A stretch of DNA of 64,000 bases from B33-G16 sp964611035 (GCA_964611035.1 CAZSWT010000002.1:48762-112761), one strand, 5' to 3'. Positions 24,619 to 33,491 are shown, numbered from the stretch's first letter. Notes: generated by a model from the letters alone, not told the origin. A program made the numbers and translations.

Positions 24619-25185
24619 ATGCGCGGTAGACAGCTTACCTTTGCTTTAGTGCTTTCTCTCTTTTTCTGTATTTTCCCAGAAATTTCTTCAGCAAAAGAGG
24701 CTCGCTTGTCAGATATAATTGTCACTAACACACGGGACCATCTACTTAGTTATTTGAATGTAAGAGACTGTTTTACCGAAGAAATGGACATGGCCATTAT
24801 GAATGGTATTTCAACCAAATTTACTTTTATCGTCAAACTATATGAGATTAGAAGTGCATGGTTTGATCGTAAGATAGCAGATATTAGGTTAACACATACT
24901 ATAGAATACAACACCCTGAAAAACGAATTTAGTCTTCTTTTACCAGAACAAAATAAAACAAAGGTAAAAACCAAGGATTTTGACGGAGCAAAAGAATTAA
25001 TGGCGGATGTGGTGGCCTTAAAGGTTATCAGGCTCGATAAGCTTAAAAAAGGAGCTCAGTATCAAATACGAATGAAGGCAGAGCTTGATAAGATTGAATT
25101 ACCTTTTTACTTAAACTATGTGCTCTTTTTTTTATCCCTATGGGATTTTGAGACAGACTGGTATTCAGTTGAGTTCAGGTATTAA
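24619..25185 (+). CDS. DUF4390 exported protein
   Basis: Family of unknown function, usually directly upstream of an NtrY-type kinase in deltaproteobacteria and beta-proteobacteria. From ATG 24619: signal peptide RGRQLTFALVLSLFFCIFPE with cleavage after SSA, then a beta-rich domain with RLSDIIVTNTRDHLLSYLNV, CFTEEMDMAIMNGISTKFTF and, near the C-terminus, IELPFYLNYVLFFLSLWDFE followed by TDWYSVEFRY, which is the conserved family ending. A TTG at 24589 in frame is an alternative start. It ends 5 bp before the histidine kinase, so the two are co-transcribed and likely act in one signalling pathway. Confidence 0.82.
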   Translation: MRGRQLTFALVLSLFFCIFPEISSAKEARLSDIIVTNTRDHLLSYLNVRDCFTEEMDMAIMNGISTKFTFIVKLYEIRSAWFDRKIADIRLTHTIEYNTLKNEFSLLLPEQNKTKVKTKDFDGAKELMADVVALKVIRLDKLKKGAQYQIRMKAELDKIELPFYLNYVLFFLSLWDFETDWYSVEFRY

Positions 25186-25190
25186 GTGCA

Positions 25191-27422
25191 ATGGAAAGAC
25201 ATGTAGATACTAAAAATGAAGACCTAAAGAGGCGTAAACGAGAGATAATCATCATATGTATTATACTACCCATTATTATCCTCCTTACCTATCTGGGAAC
25301 AAAAGTCTTTGATCTTGGCGTTGAGTTACCGATTGCAGGCAACATCTTGATCTTTGTCTTAATAAATATCAATGTAATTTTACTGCTTCTTCTGCTCTAT
25401 CTGACCATGAGAAATCTGGTCAAGCTGGTATTCGAGAGGAAAAAAGGGGTTATGGGCTCTGGTCTTAGAGCAAAGCTCGTTTTTGCCTTTGTCATACTTT
25501 CCCTTTTACCAACTATAATTATCTTTTTTGTTTCAGTGCAATTCATTTCTCTCTCCATTGATTATTGGTTTAATCTTCAGATTGAGCAGTCTCTTCAAAA
25601 GTCTTTAGAGGTAGGTCAAGATTACTATAAAAGAGTAGAAGATGAGGCATTAGCATTTGGCAATAGTTTAAGTTCCTTAATTACCCATGAAGGATATATG
25701 TTGCTATCAAAGGAAGATAAACTAGGGGCGTTTATAGAGGAAAAAAGAAAGGAATATAATCTCACTGCTATTCAGATATTTTCATCAAAATTGCTTCCGA
25801 GGGCGGCTTCTTATGACAGGAGTGTTGATTTAAGACCTTTTAAAGACCTGAGCATTGATGTATTGCGCAAAAGTTTCAAGGATTCAACTGATATTAAGGT
25901 TATTGAAACATCATTACATGGAGATTTAGTCAGGGGCATTGTGCCCATATTTTCACGAACCGAGACAAAGGCTCAGGTAGGAGCAATTGTGGTTGCTAAA
26001 TTTATTCCTGGAGTAATTTTGAATAGGCTTGCAACTATTAGCAAAGGCTTGGAAGGCTATAAGCAACTAAAGATGCTCAAGAAACCTATAAAGTTAACAA
26101 CTTTGATTTTTCTGTCTATTGTGACACTTTTAGTTATCTTTTCTGCTATTTGGTTTGGCTTTTATCTTTCAAAGGGGATTACAGTTCCAATAGAGGAACT
26201 TGCTAAAGCTACTGACAGAATTGCATCTGGCGATTATGGATTTCATATTGATCTGGAATCCAAGGATGAGATGGGCGTTCTTGTAAATTCATTCAACAGG
26301 ATGACAAAGGATCTTAAGGAAAGTAAGATCAAACTCGAAACTGTGAACAAAGATTTAATTAAAAGCAGTAAGGAATCAGAGCAACGCAGAATCTATACTG
26401 AGACTATTTTAACAAATGTTGCTGCTGGTGTCATATCTGCAGATTCTCGCGGGGTGATTTCAATAATAAATAAGTCGGCAGAGAAAATGCTTAATATTTC
26501 TGCTAAGGAAATAATAGGGCAGAATTATAAGTATATTCTTGGCCCAAAATATCATTCTATTATTAGTGGATTTGTGGAAGGTAAAAATCGTACCAGAAAA
26601 GAATTTATACAAAGAGAGATAGGCATCTTAATAAAAGGGCATTACTTAAAATTGCTGGTTTCTTTGAATCTTTTAAGGGATGACCGAAATAATTATCTTG
26701 GACTGGTTGCAGTATTTGAGAATATGACCGAGTTAGAAAAGGCACAGAGAATGGCCGCATGGAGAGAAGTAGCCAGGCGCATAGCCCATGAGGTAAAAAA
26801 TCCATTGACCCCAATTCAGCTTTCAGCACAAAGGTTGAGACGAAAGTATGGTGAACTTTTAGCAAAAGAAAATGGAAGAGTTTTTGATGAATGCACTCGG
26901 TTGATAATAGACAATGTTGAAGAGTTGAGGGTGTTAGTGAATGAATTTTCCAGTTTTGCTCGAATGCCAACTTCTAATCCGGTTCCAGATAATATAAAAG
27001 AGATAATTCGGGATGCAGTTTTATTATATAAAGATGTTCATAAAAATATTACATTCAACTTTATCGAAAACAATGATATTCCTAAATTAAAACTTGATAG
27101 AGAACAAATAAAAAGGGTGATGATTAATCTTTTAGATAATGCTGTGGCAGCCATACCAGATAAAGGAAAGATTAATATCAGGCTTTTCTATGACAAGGCA
27201 TTAAGGATTGTCAGAATTGAAGTCGTTGATACTGGTAGCGGTATATCTAATAAGGATAAAGGGCGGCTTTTTGAGCCGTATTTTTCTACAAAGAAATCCG
27301 GGACAGGTCTGGGACTTGCAATCGTCAGCACAATAATCACCGATCACAATGGTTTTATCAGGGTTGAGGATAATAAACCACATGGTACAAAGTTTATCAT
27401 CGAACTACCTGCGAGGGTTTAA
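25191..27422 (+). CDS. NtrY-like membrane sensor histidine kinase
   Basis: 743-aa membrane kinase. Two to three N-terminal helices (about residues 18-40, 48-73, 95-120), a periplasmic or extracellular sensor region, another helix near 303-327, then HAMP (SKGITVPIEELAKATDRIAS, about 329-348), a PAS domain (about 400-500), and HisKA with the phospho-acceptor His in RRIAHEVKNPLTPIQLSAQR (about 530-549). HATPase boxes: NLLDNAVAAIPDKG (N box), DTGSGISNKDKGRLFEPYFS and STKKSGTGLGLAIV (G boxes). NtrY-type kinases pair with sigma-54 activators of the NtrX group; no such regulator lies in the window, but the sigma-54 promoter at 23275 fits this pairing. Confidence 0.92.
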   Translation: MERHVDTKNEDLKRRKREIIIICIILPIIILLTYLGTKVFDLGVELPIAGNILIFVLININVILLLLLLYLTMRNLVKLVFERKKGVMGSGLRAKLVFAFVILSLLPTIIIFFVSVQFISLSIDYWFNLQIEQSLQKSLEVGQDYYKRVEDEALAFGNSLSSLITHEGYMLLSKEDKLGAFIEEKRKEYNLTAIQIFSSKLLPRAASYDRSVDLRPFKDLSIDVLRKSFKDSTDIKVIETSLHGDLVRGIVPIFSRTETKAQVGAIVVAKFIPGVILNRLATISKGLEGYKQLKMLKKPIKLTTLIFLSIVTLLVIFSAIWFGFYLSKGITVPIEELAKATDRIASGDYGFHIDLESKDEMGVLVNSFNRMTKDLKESKIKLETVNKDLIKSSKESEQRRIYTETILTNVAAGVISADSRGVISIINKSAEKMLNISAKEIIGQNYKYILGPKYHSIISGFVEGKNRTRKEFIQREIGILIKGHYLKLLVSLNLLRDDRNNYLGLVAVFENMTELEKAQRMAAWREVARRIAHEVKNPLTPIQLSAQRLRRKYGELLAKENGRVFDECTRLIIDNVEELRVLVNEFSSFARMPTSNPVPDNIKEIIRDAVLLYKDVHKNITFNFIENNDIPKLKLDREQIKRVMINLLDNAVAAIPDKGKINIRLFYDKALRIVRIEVVDTGSGISNKDKGRLFEPYFSTKKSGTGLGLAIVSTIITDHNGFIRVEDNKPHGTKFIIELPARV

Positions 27423-27478
27423 ACTCGTTACTTATTGGTGGTACTGGTTTCTAGTTAACAGATAGTGAGTAACGAGCA

Positions 27479-28813
27479 ATGCTTATCCTCTACCACCTTT
27501 TAGCTACCCTTAGCTTTATCTTCTTTTTTCCTGTTTTTTATCTTTTAAAGAATAGAAGTCGTTTTAAAGAAAGGTTAGGTCTGAATCTTCCAGATCTTGA
27601 TCAATCAGGAGCTGGCAGGTTATGGGTCCATGCACTTTCAGTAGGTGAAGTCTTATCAGCAATTCCTTTGCTTGAGGCATTGAAAAAGAAATATCCATCA
27701 AGAGAGATTGTGCTTTCTGTAAAAACAGCTACTGGTTTAGACGTAGCACGAAAAAAACTTAAAGATACCATTCACTATTTATTACCAATGCCTCTTGATT
27801 TCTGGTGGTCAGCAAGGAGGATGATAAAAAGTATTAATCCAATCATTTTTATTTTGGTTGAGACAGACATCTGGCCGGGCTTAATCTCATTGTTAAAGAA
27901 GAGAGGGGTAAAAACTATCTTAGTGAATGGCAGACTTTCTCCACATACTGCAAAATCTTATAGGAGGTGGAGATTTTTAATCAAGAGAGTGCTGCAGATG
28001 TTTGAATTATTTCTGATGCAAACAGAACTCGATAAACGCCGAATTATTAAAGGAGGGCTTTGTCCAGATAAGGTCAAGGTTACTGGAAACATTAAATTTG
28101 ATAGGTCATGGAGACCTCTTAACAATAAAGAACGAGACAGATGGCTTGACCTCCTAAACCTTAAAAACATGCTCATATGGGTGGCAGGGAGCACGCATCA
28201 TCCTGAAGAAAAAATCATATTTAATGTATTTAGTCAACTTCGTAAATCCTTCCCTGACCTTTCCCTTATAATTGGTCCACGGGAGGCTCACAGGTTTGAT
28301 GAGGTGTACAATCTTGCCAAAGATTGTGGATTAAAGGTCATAAGAAAAACGCAATTGTCTGTAGAAGAGACTGGCACTGCTCCGCAGGCCTCATCCCGCG
28401 GAGCAGGTCGGGCAAGGAGGCACGAGCGGGAAGGAAACCAGAAATGCAATGTTTTCATTCTTAATACACTCGGTGAATTAGGCCAAGTTTATGGCTTAGC
28501 TGATATTGCCTTTGTAGGTGGAAGCCTTGTTCCTAAAGGTGGCCATAACCTTTTAGAACCAGCATTTTTTGGTATACCTGTCCTTTTTGGTCCTTACACA
28601 TATAATTTTACTACTATGTCAGAATTAATGATCAAATACAGGGGCGGCAAAATGGTTGCTGATGAATCAGAATTGCTCAATGTTATGTTAGAGCTATTAG
28701 GTCAAAAAAGTAAAAGAAACGAGATAGGAAAAAAGGCTAAGGAATTTGTGGAGCAAAATCAGGGAGCTCTTGCGAGGGTAATGGGAATCCTTGAACCTTA
28801 TATTGTTTGTTGA
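27479..28813 (+). CDS. waaA: 3-deoxy-D-manno-octulosonic acid (Kdo) transferase
   Basis: Adds Kdo to lipid IVA at the inner membrane. N-terminal membrane anchor (YHLLATLSFIFFFPVFYLL), GT30 N-domain with RLWVHALSVGEVLSAIPLLE (about 49-68), FILVETDIWPGLISLLKKRG (about 124-143), KVTGNIKFDR and the C-domain LGELGQVYGLADIAFVGGSL (about 330-349) with KGGHNLLEPA. 444 aa is somewhat longer than usual, because about 20 residues (GTAPQASSRGAGRARRHERE, near 302-321) are inserted in a surface loop. That segment is GC-rich and encoded by a palindromic sequence. Neighbour of lpxK. Confidence 0.93.
   Translation: MLILYHLLATLSFIFFFPVFYLLKNRSRFKERLGLNLPDLDQSGAGRLWVHALSVGEVLSAIPLLEALKKKYPSREIVLSVKTATGLDVARKKLKDTIHYLLPMPLDFWWSARRMIKSINPIIFILVETDIWPGLISLLKKRGVKTILVNGRLSPHTAKSYRRWRFLIKRVLQMFELFLMQTELDKRRIIKGGLCPDKVKVTGNIKFDRSWRPLNNKERDRWLDLLNLKNMLIWVAGSTHHPEEKIIFNVFSQLRKSFPDLSLIIGPREAHRFDEVYNLAKDCGLKVIRKTQLSVEETGTAPQASSRGAGRARRHEREGNQKCNVFILNTLGELGQVYGLADIAFVGGSLVPKGGHNLLEPAFFGIPVLFGPYTYNFTTMSELMIKYRGGKMVADESELLNVMLELLGQKSKRNEIGKKAKEFVEQNQGALARVMGILEPYIVC
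28377..28406. repeat. GC-rich palindrome inside the waaA coding sequence
   Basis: CTGCTCCGC (28377-28385) and GCGGAGCAG (28398-28406) form a perfect 9-bp stem around AGGCCTCATCCC; GC-rich sequence (GGTCGGGCAAGGAGGCACGA) continues to about 28432. The composition is unlike the surrounding AT-rich gene. It keeps the waaA reading frame open. Confidence 0.7.
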
Positions 28814-28925
28814 GTTTATTGAGTTATTTAAGTTTGTTGTGTTAAAAGACTATGAACTCAATGAACACAACAAATTAAACGCCTCAAGTGATTAACTTAA
28901 TAAACGCAATAAACTCAATAAACTT
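28814..28925. repeat. Empty inverted degenerate-word tract between waaA and lpxK
   Basis: TTGAGTTTATTGAGTTATTT and GTTTGTTGTGTT (28811-28844) are inverted relative to AACACAACAAATTAAACG and AATAAACTCAATAAAC (28864-28924). The arms meet without a gene between them. The lpxK ATG begins at the outer edge of the right arm. Confidence 0.65.
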
Positions 28926-30032
28926 ATGAACGCGATTAATTGGTCAATTCTGCACACAACAAAGGAAAAGAATCTTTTTACTTTTTTTCTAAAGATTTTT
29001 TCATTTCTGTATAGCCTTACTATTCAACTCAGGCTTATTGCGTATAAGAGTGGTTTTTTAAGGGCCAAGCGCCTTCCCACTCATGTAATTAGTATTGGAA
29101 ATATAACTACAGGTGGTACAGGAAAGACACCATTTGTTGCCATGTTAGCCAGGTGGGCAGAAACACATGGATTTAAGGTAGCTATCCTCTCGAGAGGTTA
29201 TAAAGGGAAGAGAAGCAATGATTCACTTGTTGTATCTGATGGAAAAACGGTTTTGGCATCTGTCGATGATGCAGGAGATGAAGCAGTTATGTTAGCTACA
29301 ACATTATCTTCTGTGCCTGTATTAATATCCAAAAAAAGATATAAAATTGGATCTCTCGCCTTAAAACTTTTTAATTCGGAGCTACTGTTATTAGATGATG
29401 GATATCAGCACATATCATTACATAGAGATGTGAATATTCTTCTCGTAGATGCTAAAAGACGATTTGGAAACAGATCGCTATTACCCCTGGGCCCTTTGAG
29501 GGAGCCGATTGAGCAGATAAAAAGAGCGGATATTATTATTATCACCAAATGCACAAATACGCATTCTGGAGGTAAGCTCGTCGATTATTTTCAAAAAAAT
29601 TTCCCTGCAAAATCGATCTTTCGATCGAGGTATTTTCCTGATCAAGTCATATTTCCCCTTGCTGGTAATACACATCCGCCGGATATTTTGAAAGGGAAAA
29701 ATGTTGTGGTTTTTGCAGGGATAGCACATCCAGATGATTTTTTAGAGACGGTAAAAAGTTGTGGGGCCAATATCGTGCACTTTAAAGCTTTTTCTGACCA
29801 CCACTTTTTTAGCAACCATGAGATCGAAGAGCTTGTATCGTGGAAAAAACAATCAAATGTAGATTTTTTATTGACCACAGAGAAAGATTGGATAAGGATT
29901 GACCGTAAAATTGATCCTGATTTGGACATTGCTATATTAACTATAAAGATAGGTCTTCTTTCTGGTGCGAATACCTTTTTTGAGAGCATCAAGCAGGGAA
30001 TTGTTCGATCTAAAAAAAGATTCAGCCACTAA
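28926..30032 (+). CDS. lpxK: Tetraacyldisaccharide 4'-kinase
   Basis: Phosphorylates lipid A disaccharide at the 4' position, yielding lipid IVA. A membrane-associated P-loop kinase: N-terminal hydrophobic helix (FFLKIFSFLYSLTIQLRLIA), Walker A ITTGGTGKTPFVAML at about residues 60-74, ILSRGYKGK (about 89-97), DDAGDEAVMLA, and LLLDDGYQHISLHRDVNILL with the catalytic-type Asp pair (about 155-174). The rest matches the family through TTEKDWIRI. 368 aa is usual. Start ATG 28926 has no obvious ribosome site and lies on the repeat tract; another possible start is not apparent. Confidence 0.93.
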   Translation: MNAINWSILHTTKEKNLFTFFLKIFSFLYSLTIQLRLIAYKSGFLRAKRLPTHVISIGNITTGGTGKTPFVAMLARWAETHGFKVAILSRGYKGKRSNDSLVVSDGKTVLASVDDAGDEAVMLATTLSSVPVLISKKRYKIGSLALKLFNSELLLLDDGYQHISLHRDVNILLVDAKRRFGNRSLLPLGPLREPIEQIKRADIIIITKCTNTHSGGKLVDYFQKNFPAKSIFRSRYFPDQVIFPLAGNTHPPDILKGKNVVVFAGIAHPDDFLETVKSCGANIVHFKAFSDHHFFSNHEIEELVSWKKQSNVDFLLTTEKDWIRIDRKIDPDLDIAILTIKIGLLSGANTFFESIKQGIVRSKKRFSH

Positions 30033-30110
30033 GTCACCAAGGCACAAAGGAAACGGATGAATTATAATACAATTTTTGGTGACTTCGTGTCTTGGTGGCT
30101 AAATGGTGGT
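30026..30110. repeat. Inverted word tract (AGTCACCAAGGCACAAAGG dialect)
   Basis: CAGCCACTAAGTCACCAAGG with CACAAAGG (about 30022-30052) and TGGTGACTTCGTGTCTTGG with TGGCTAAAT (about 30078-30106) are approximate reverse complements. A related pair occurs at about 61848-61965 before the SPL-family gene. Confidence 0.6.
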
Positions 30111-30127
30111 AATATAATTTAAAAAAG

Positions 30128-31210
30128 ATGAGACTCAAATCCAGGCATAAAATCTCAAATCAGGAGGTTAGAAAAATACTGGTTAGATCTGCTAATTGGA
30201 TAGGGGATACAGTAATGATGATCCCCTCACTAATGGCACTTAAAAAGACTTTCCCTCATGCTCAGATAACAGTCTTGGCTAATCCTTGGGTTATTCCACT
30301 TTTAGAGAATCATCCTTCAGTGGACAAAACAATGATCTTCGCCAAAGGTGACAGTGTTTTTACCTCATTAAAAGAATTACTAAGGATTATATCGTGGCTG
30401 AGGGCTGAGAGATTCGATCTGGCTGTTCTCTTTCAAAATGCCTTTGAGGCCGCATTCCTTGCCTATACAGGAAAGGTTAAATATAGGGTTGGTTACACTA
30501 CAGATGGAAGAGGATTTTTATTGACCCATAAAGTGAAAAGGGATCAACATATTCTTTTAGTTCATCAAGTTGAATATTTTCTCAGTCTCATAGAGGCTAT
30601 GGATTGGCATGTTGAAGAAAGAGAGCCTATTTTATATGTTAACGACGAGGATAGCAGGTCAGGCTCTTTAATGTTATCTTCTATTGGCATAGAAGATACT
30701 TCTTTTATTTTTGGAATTAATCCAGGTGCTGAGTATGGGTCGGCTAAGAGATGGCCAGAAGAGAGATTTGCTTTTATTGCTGAGTGGGCTGCCAAAAGAT
30801 GGAATGCCAAGGTAATAATATTCGGCTCTTTTTCCGAGACAGAAATAGCTGCTAAGCTAACAAATTTGATGCATACCGCCAATCCTATCAATCTCTGTGG
30901 AAAAACGACATTAGGTCAAGCTATGGCATTAATCAAGAGATGTAACTTTTTTTTAACAAATGATTCCGGGCTTATGCATATTGCTGCTGCCTTTAATATT
31001 CCCCTGGTGGCTATTTTTGGCCCTACTGATCATATTGTAACCAGTCCGGTTAGTAAAAATGCAAGAATTGTAAGGCATAATGTAGATTGCAGCCCCTGTT
31101 TAAAAGAGGTGTGTCCTTCCGATCATAGGTGTATGTTATCCATTGAGCCAGAAGAGGTTTGGGAACAAATGGAAGGTTTGAAAAAAGAATTAAAAATTGC
31201 AACTATTTAG
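30128..31210 (+). CDS. waaF: ADP-heptose:LPS heptosyltransferase (WaaF-like, GT9)
   Basis: Transfers the second heptose of the inner core (predicted, by similarity to heptosyltransferase II). N-terminal ILVRSANWIGDTVMMIPSLM (about residues 17-36) carries the GDxxxxxP acceptor-side signature of the GT9 family. The C-domain has INPGAEYGSAKRWPEERFAF (about 198-217, nucleotide site), NFFLTNDSGLMHIAAAFNIP and LVAIFGPTD (about 275-305), and a Cys-rich end (CSPCLKEVCPSDHRC) found in some GT9 proteins. 360 aa. Upstream of gmhB and waaC, completing a heptose block. Confidence 0.9.
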   Translation: MRLKSRHKISNQEVRKILVRSANWIGDTVMMIPSLMALKKTFPHAQITVLANPWVIPLLENHPSVDKTMIFAKGDSVFTSLKELLRIISWLRAERFDLAVLFQNAFEAAFLAYTGKVKYRVGYTTDGRGFLLTHKVKRDQHILLVHQVEYFLSLIEAMDWHVEEREPILYVNDEDSRSGSLMLSSIGIEDTSFIFGINPGAEYGSAKRWPEERFAFIAEWAAKRWNAKVIIFGSFSETEIAAKLTNLMHTANPINLCGKTTLGQAMALIKRCNFFLTNDSGLMHIAAAFNIPLVAIFGPTDHIVTSPVSKNARIVRHNVDCSPCLKEVCPSDHRCMLSIEPEEVWEQMEGLKKELKIATI

Positions 31211-31224
31211 CCACGAATGGCCTG

Positions 31225-31321
31225 CCCTGGCGCGACGACACAGTAGTATTATCATGCTTTGTAAAGATTTGGATATCTATGGATATAAACCCACTCTTTT
31301 AAAGCCAGGTCTGGGCCAGGG
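31225..31321 (-). repeat. CCCTGGC-ended 97-bp element, copy without hairpin insert
   Basis: Read on the minus strand: CCCTGGCCCAGACCTGGC, 67 variable bases, then GTCGCGCCAGGG. It lacks the 24-bp hairpin insertion present in the other three copies, giving the empty target site (AGACC once, plus strand 31308-31312). A degenerate hairpin CCGCCATCCGACAGGCGGG follows nearby (31348-31366). Confidence 0.8.
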
Positions 31322-31442
31322 ACACAAATCTACACAAATGAATCTGACCGCCATCCGACAGGCGGGAATGGAACTCTGTATAAAGACTTTTGATAAATAA
31401 TTGTTCGTGATAATTTGTGATAATTTGTGGCTGAATAGCGAA

Positions 31443-32033
31443 ATGGAAAATTTAATGATGAGACCGGCGGTATTTATAGATAGAGATGGCACTATTAACG
31501 AACAACGTGGTTATATAAATCATATAAGCCGATTTGTGCTTTTGCCTAGTGTGGGAGAGGCCATATCCCTTTTAAACAAGAATAATCACATCGTTGTGGT
31601 AACTTCTAACCAATCAGGTGTGGCGAGAGGTTACTTTCCTATACAATTGGTAAAAGAGATCCACAAGTTAATGGAGCAGAAATTGGCAAAAGATAACGCA
31701 CATGTGGATGGGATTTACTTCTGCCCACACCATCCAGATGGAGTTGTGCCTGAATATAGCAGGGAGTGTAGTTGTAGAAAGCCGGATGTAGGTCTTATAA
31801 AACAAGCTGAAGTTGAATTAGATATTGATATGGAAACATCATACGTAATCGGGGATTGCTTGGTTGATATAGAATTTGCACATAATGCAAATCTACCCGG
31901 TATCCTGGTATTAACCGGTTATGGCAAGGGAGAATTAAAATATAGTATGCCTCATAAAAGTATAACACCTGCTTATGTGGCAGAAGATCTATTAAACGCT
32001 GTAAAATGGATTTTGAAACAGGAAAAAATTTGA
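31443..32033 (+). CDS. gmhB: D-glycero-D-manno-heptose-1,7-bisphosphate 7-phosphatase
   Basis: HAD phosphatase in ADP-heptose synthesis. Motif I is VFIDRDGTINE (about residues 8-18 from ATG 31443, with the DxD nucleophile pair), motif II VVTSNQSGVARG (about 47-58), and the family zinc-binding cluster CPHHPDG...CSCRKP (about 93-112). VIGDCLVDIEFAHNA is motif IV. 196 aa is normal. ATG 31443 is chosen over the in-frame extension upstream because that part is repeat-like; a second in-frame start (MMRPAVF, 31455) is possible. It supplies heptose for WaaC and WaaF beside it, with rfaE1 at 43.1 kb. Confidence 0.92.
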   Translation: MENLMMRPAVFIDRDGTINEQRGYINHISRFVLLPSVGEAISLLNKNNHIVVVTSNQSGVARGYFPIQLVKEIHKLMEQKLAKDNAHVDGIYFCPHHPDGVVPEYSRECSCRKPDVGLIKQAEVELDIDMETSYVIGDCLVDIEFAHNANLPGILVLTGYGKGELKYSMPHKSITPAYVAEDLLNAVKWILKQEKI

Positions 32034-32060
32034 TAGTATAAAAACTTTCTTTTTTGCCGC

Positions 32061-32122
32061 ACCTGCCCGCCATCTGGCAGGCGGGGACACACGCAGACCC
32101 GCCTGCCAGATGGCGGGCAGGT
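32061..32122. repeat. Double GC-rich hairpin, perfect 25-bp inverted repeat
   Basis: ACCTGCCCGCCATCTGGCAG with GCGGG (32061-32085) is the exact reverse complement of 32098-32122, around a 12-base spacer GACACACGCAGA. Each arm is itself the hairpin found inside the CCCTGGC-ended elements. The spacer end matches the ACGCAGA word tract flanking the 45.7 kb copy. Confidence 0.85.
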
Positions 32123-32185
32123 TATCAAGATTTTAAAATATAATGTAAAATATTTTTTATCCGCGAAAATCTGCGGCCTAATTAA

Positions 32186-33265
32186 ATGAATAACAATCCA
32201 AACATCCTGATAATTAAATTGAGCGCAATCGGTGATGTTGTTCATAGCTTGCCTTTCCTGGAAGTTTTAAAAGATAGATTCCCTTTATCTAAGATTGACT
32301 GGGTGGTTGAGGAAGATGCATCTGGCATAATAGAGGATCATCCTGATATAGATCAGTTGATAGTTTTCCCTCGAAAGGGCTGGATAAAGAGAATTATTAA
32401 GAAGGGCGAATATCGCAGCGTTGGAAAAGAGGTGGCCAATTTTCTTAAAGAGCTTAAGAAAAAAAAATATGATATCGTCGTTGATCTGCAAGGACTTTTT
32501 AAAAGTGGCATATTAACCTTCATTGCCAGAGGGAGAAGAAAAATTGCGCTTAATGGAGGAAGAGAAGCTAGTTCTATTTTTGTTAATGAACGAGTGGCCA
32601 TTCCTGATCCAAATATACATGCCCTTGAGAGATATTTATATATCGCCAGATACTTGGGAGTAACTGAGCTTGACTGGAATGGCCAAATTCCCCCTGATGC
32701 TGAAAATAAAAAATATGTTAATCATCTCTTACAAGAGATTGGTAATGACAGAACCCTGGTAGCAGTTAATCCAATGGCCAAATGGGAAAGCAAACTTTGG
32801 GGCTTGGATCGATTTGCTTGCCTGGCGGATAGAATAAAAGAAGAATTGGGAGCAGAGGTTATTTTCACTGGAAGTGAAAGTGACACACAGGCAATAAAAA
32901 CTATTCTATCAGGGATGAATACAGCAGCTCTAAATTTAGCTGGAAAGAGTAGTTTAAAAGAATTGGCATGCCTTTATCAAAAGTGTGCCATTGTTATATC
33001 TACTGATACTGGCCCAATGCATATAGCAGCAGCTATGATATCGCCTGTAGTGATAGCTCTTTTTGGACCTACCTCTCCTTTTAAAACTGGGCCTTATGGA
33101 GCAAAACACAGAGTTATCAGGGCTGGCCTTGAGTGTAGCCCATGTTTTAAAAAAAAATGTGATGATATGTCATGCATGAAGAAGATCACAGTGGATATGG
33201 TTTTTAATACAGTTAAAGAGGTGCTTAAGGATGTAGAAATCAAAAAAAATAATATCCCAGCTTAG
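32186..33265 (+). CDS. waaC: ADP-heptose:LPS heptosyltransferase I (WaaC-like, GT9)
   Basis: Predicted to add the first heptose to Kdo. N-terminal ILIIKLSAIGDVVHSLPFLE (about residues 6-25) is the GT9/WaaC opening. KYDIVVDLQGLFKSGILTFI (about 94-113) and the C-domain AVNPMAKWESKLWGLDRFAC (about 192-211), ISTDTGPMHIAAAMISPVVI (about 271-290) and GPTSPFKTGPYG complete the two Rossmann folds. 359 aa. It ends with a CSPCFKKKCDDMSC cysteine cluster. Adjacent to gmhB and to the sugar-modification genes. Confidence 0.92.
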   Translation: MNNNPNILIIKLSAIGDVVHSLPFLEVLKDRFPLSKIDWVVEEDASGIIEDHPDIDQLIVFPRKGWIKRIIKKGEYRSVGKEVANFLKELKKKKYDIVVDLQGLFKSGILTFIARGRRKIALNGGREASSIFVNERVAIPDPNIHALERYLYIARYLGVTELDWNGQIPPDAENKKYVNHLLQEIGNDRTLVAVNPMAKWESKLWGLDRFACLADRIKEELGAEVIFTGSESDTQAIKTILSGMNTAALNLAGKSSLKELACLYQKCAIVISTDTGPMHIAAAMISPVVIALFGPTSPFKTGPYGAKHRVIRAGLECSPCFKKKCDDMSCMKKITVDMVFNTVKEVLKDVEIKKNNIPA

Positions 33266-33279
33266 AGAATATCGTTAGA

Positions 33280-33402
33280 ATATCAAATGCTAAAATTCAA
33301 AGTCCAAATTAATGTCAAAATCCAAACGCTAAATAGGAATGGTTTGACATTGAGCATTTGGACTTCATTTGGCATTTGGATTTTGTAATTTGAAATTGCC
33401 TA
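33280..33402. repeat. Empty inverted degenerate-word tract between waaC and the Trm112-like gene
   Basis: CAAATGCTAAAATTCAAAGT with CCAAATTAATGTCAAA (33284-33319) pairs with TTTGACATTGAGCATTTGGA and CTTCATTTGGCATTTGG (33342-33378). Same architecture as the gene-carrying cassettes but with no gene in the loop. Confidence 0.65.
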
Positions 33403-33491
33403 TAAATCTTGTCCTTGAAAAGTTTTTCTACCGTTAGGAGTATATAGTCTAATAAAATTTTTTTAAGGGTCTTAGTAAAGGGGGTAAGAAT

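Noticed and set aside
31197..31400. 67-codon open frame between waaF and gmhB
   Set aside because: Crosses a CCCTGGC-ended element and a degenerate hairpin; no ribosome site.
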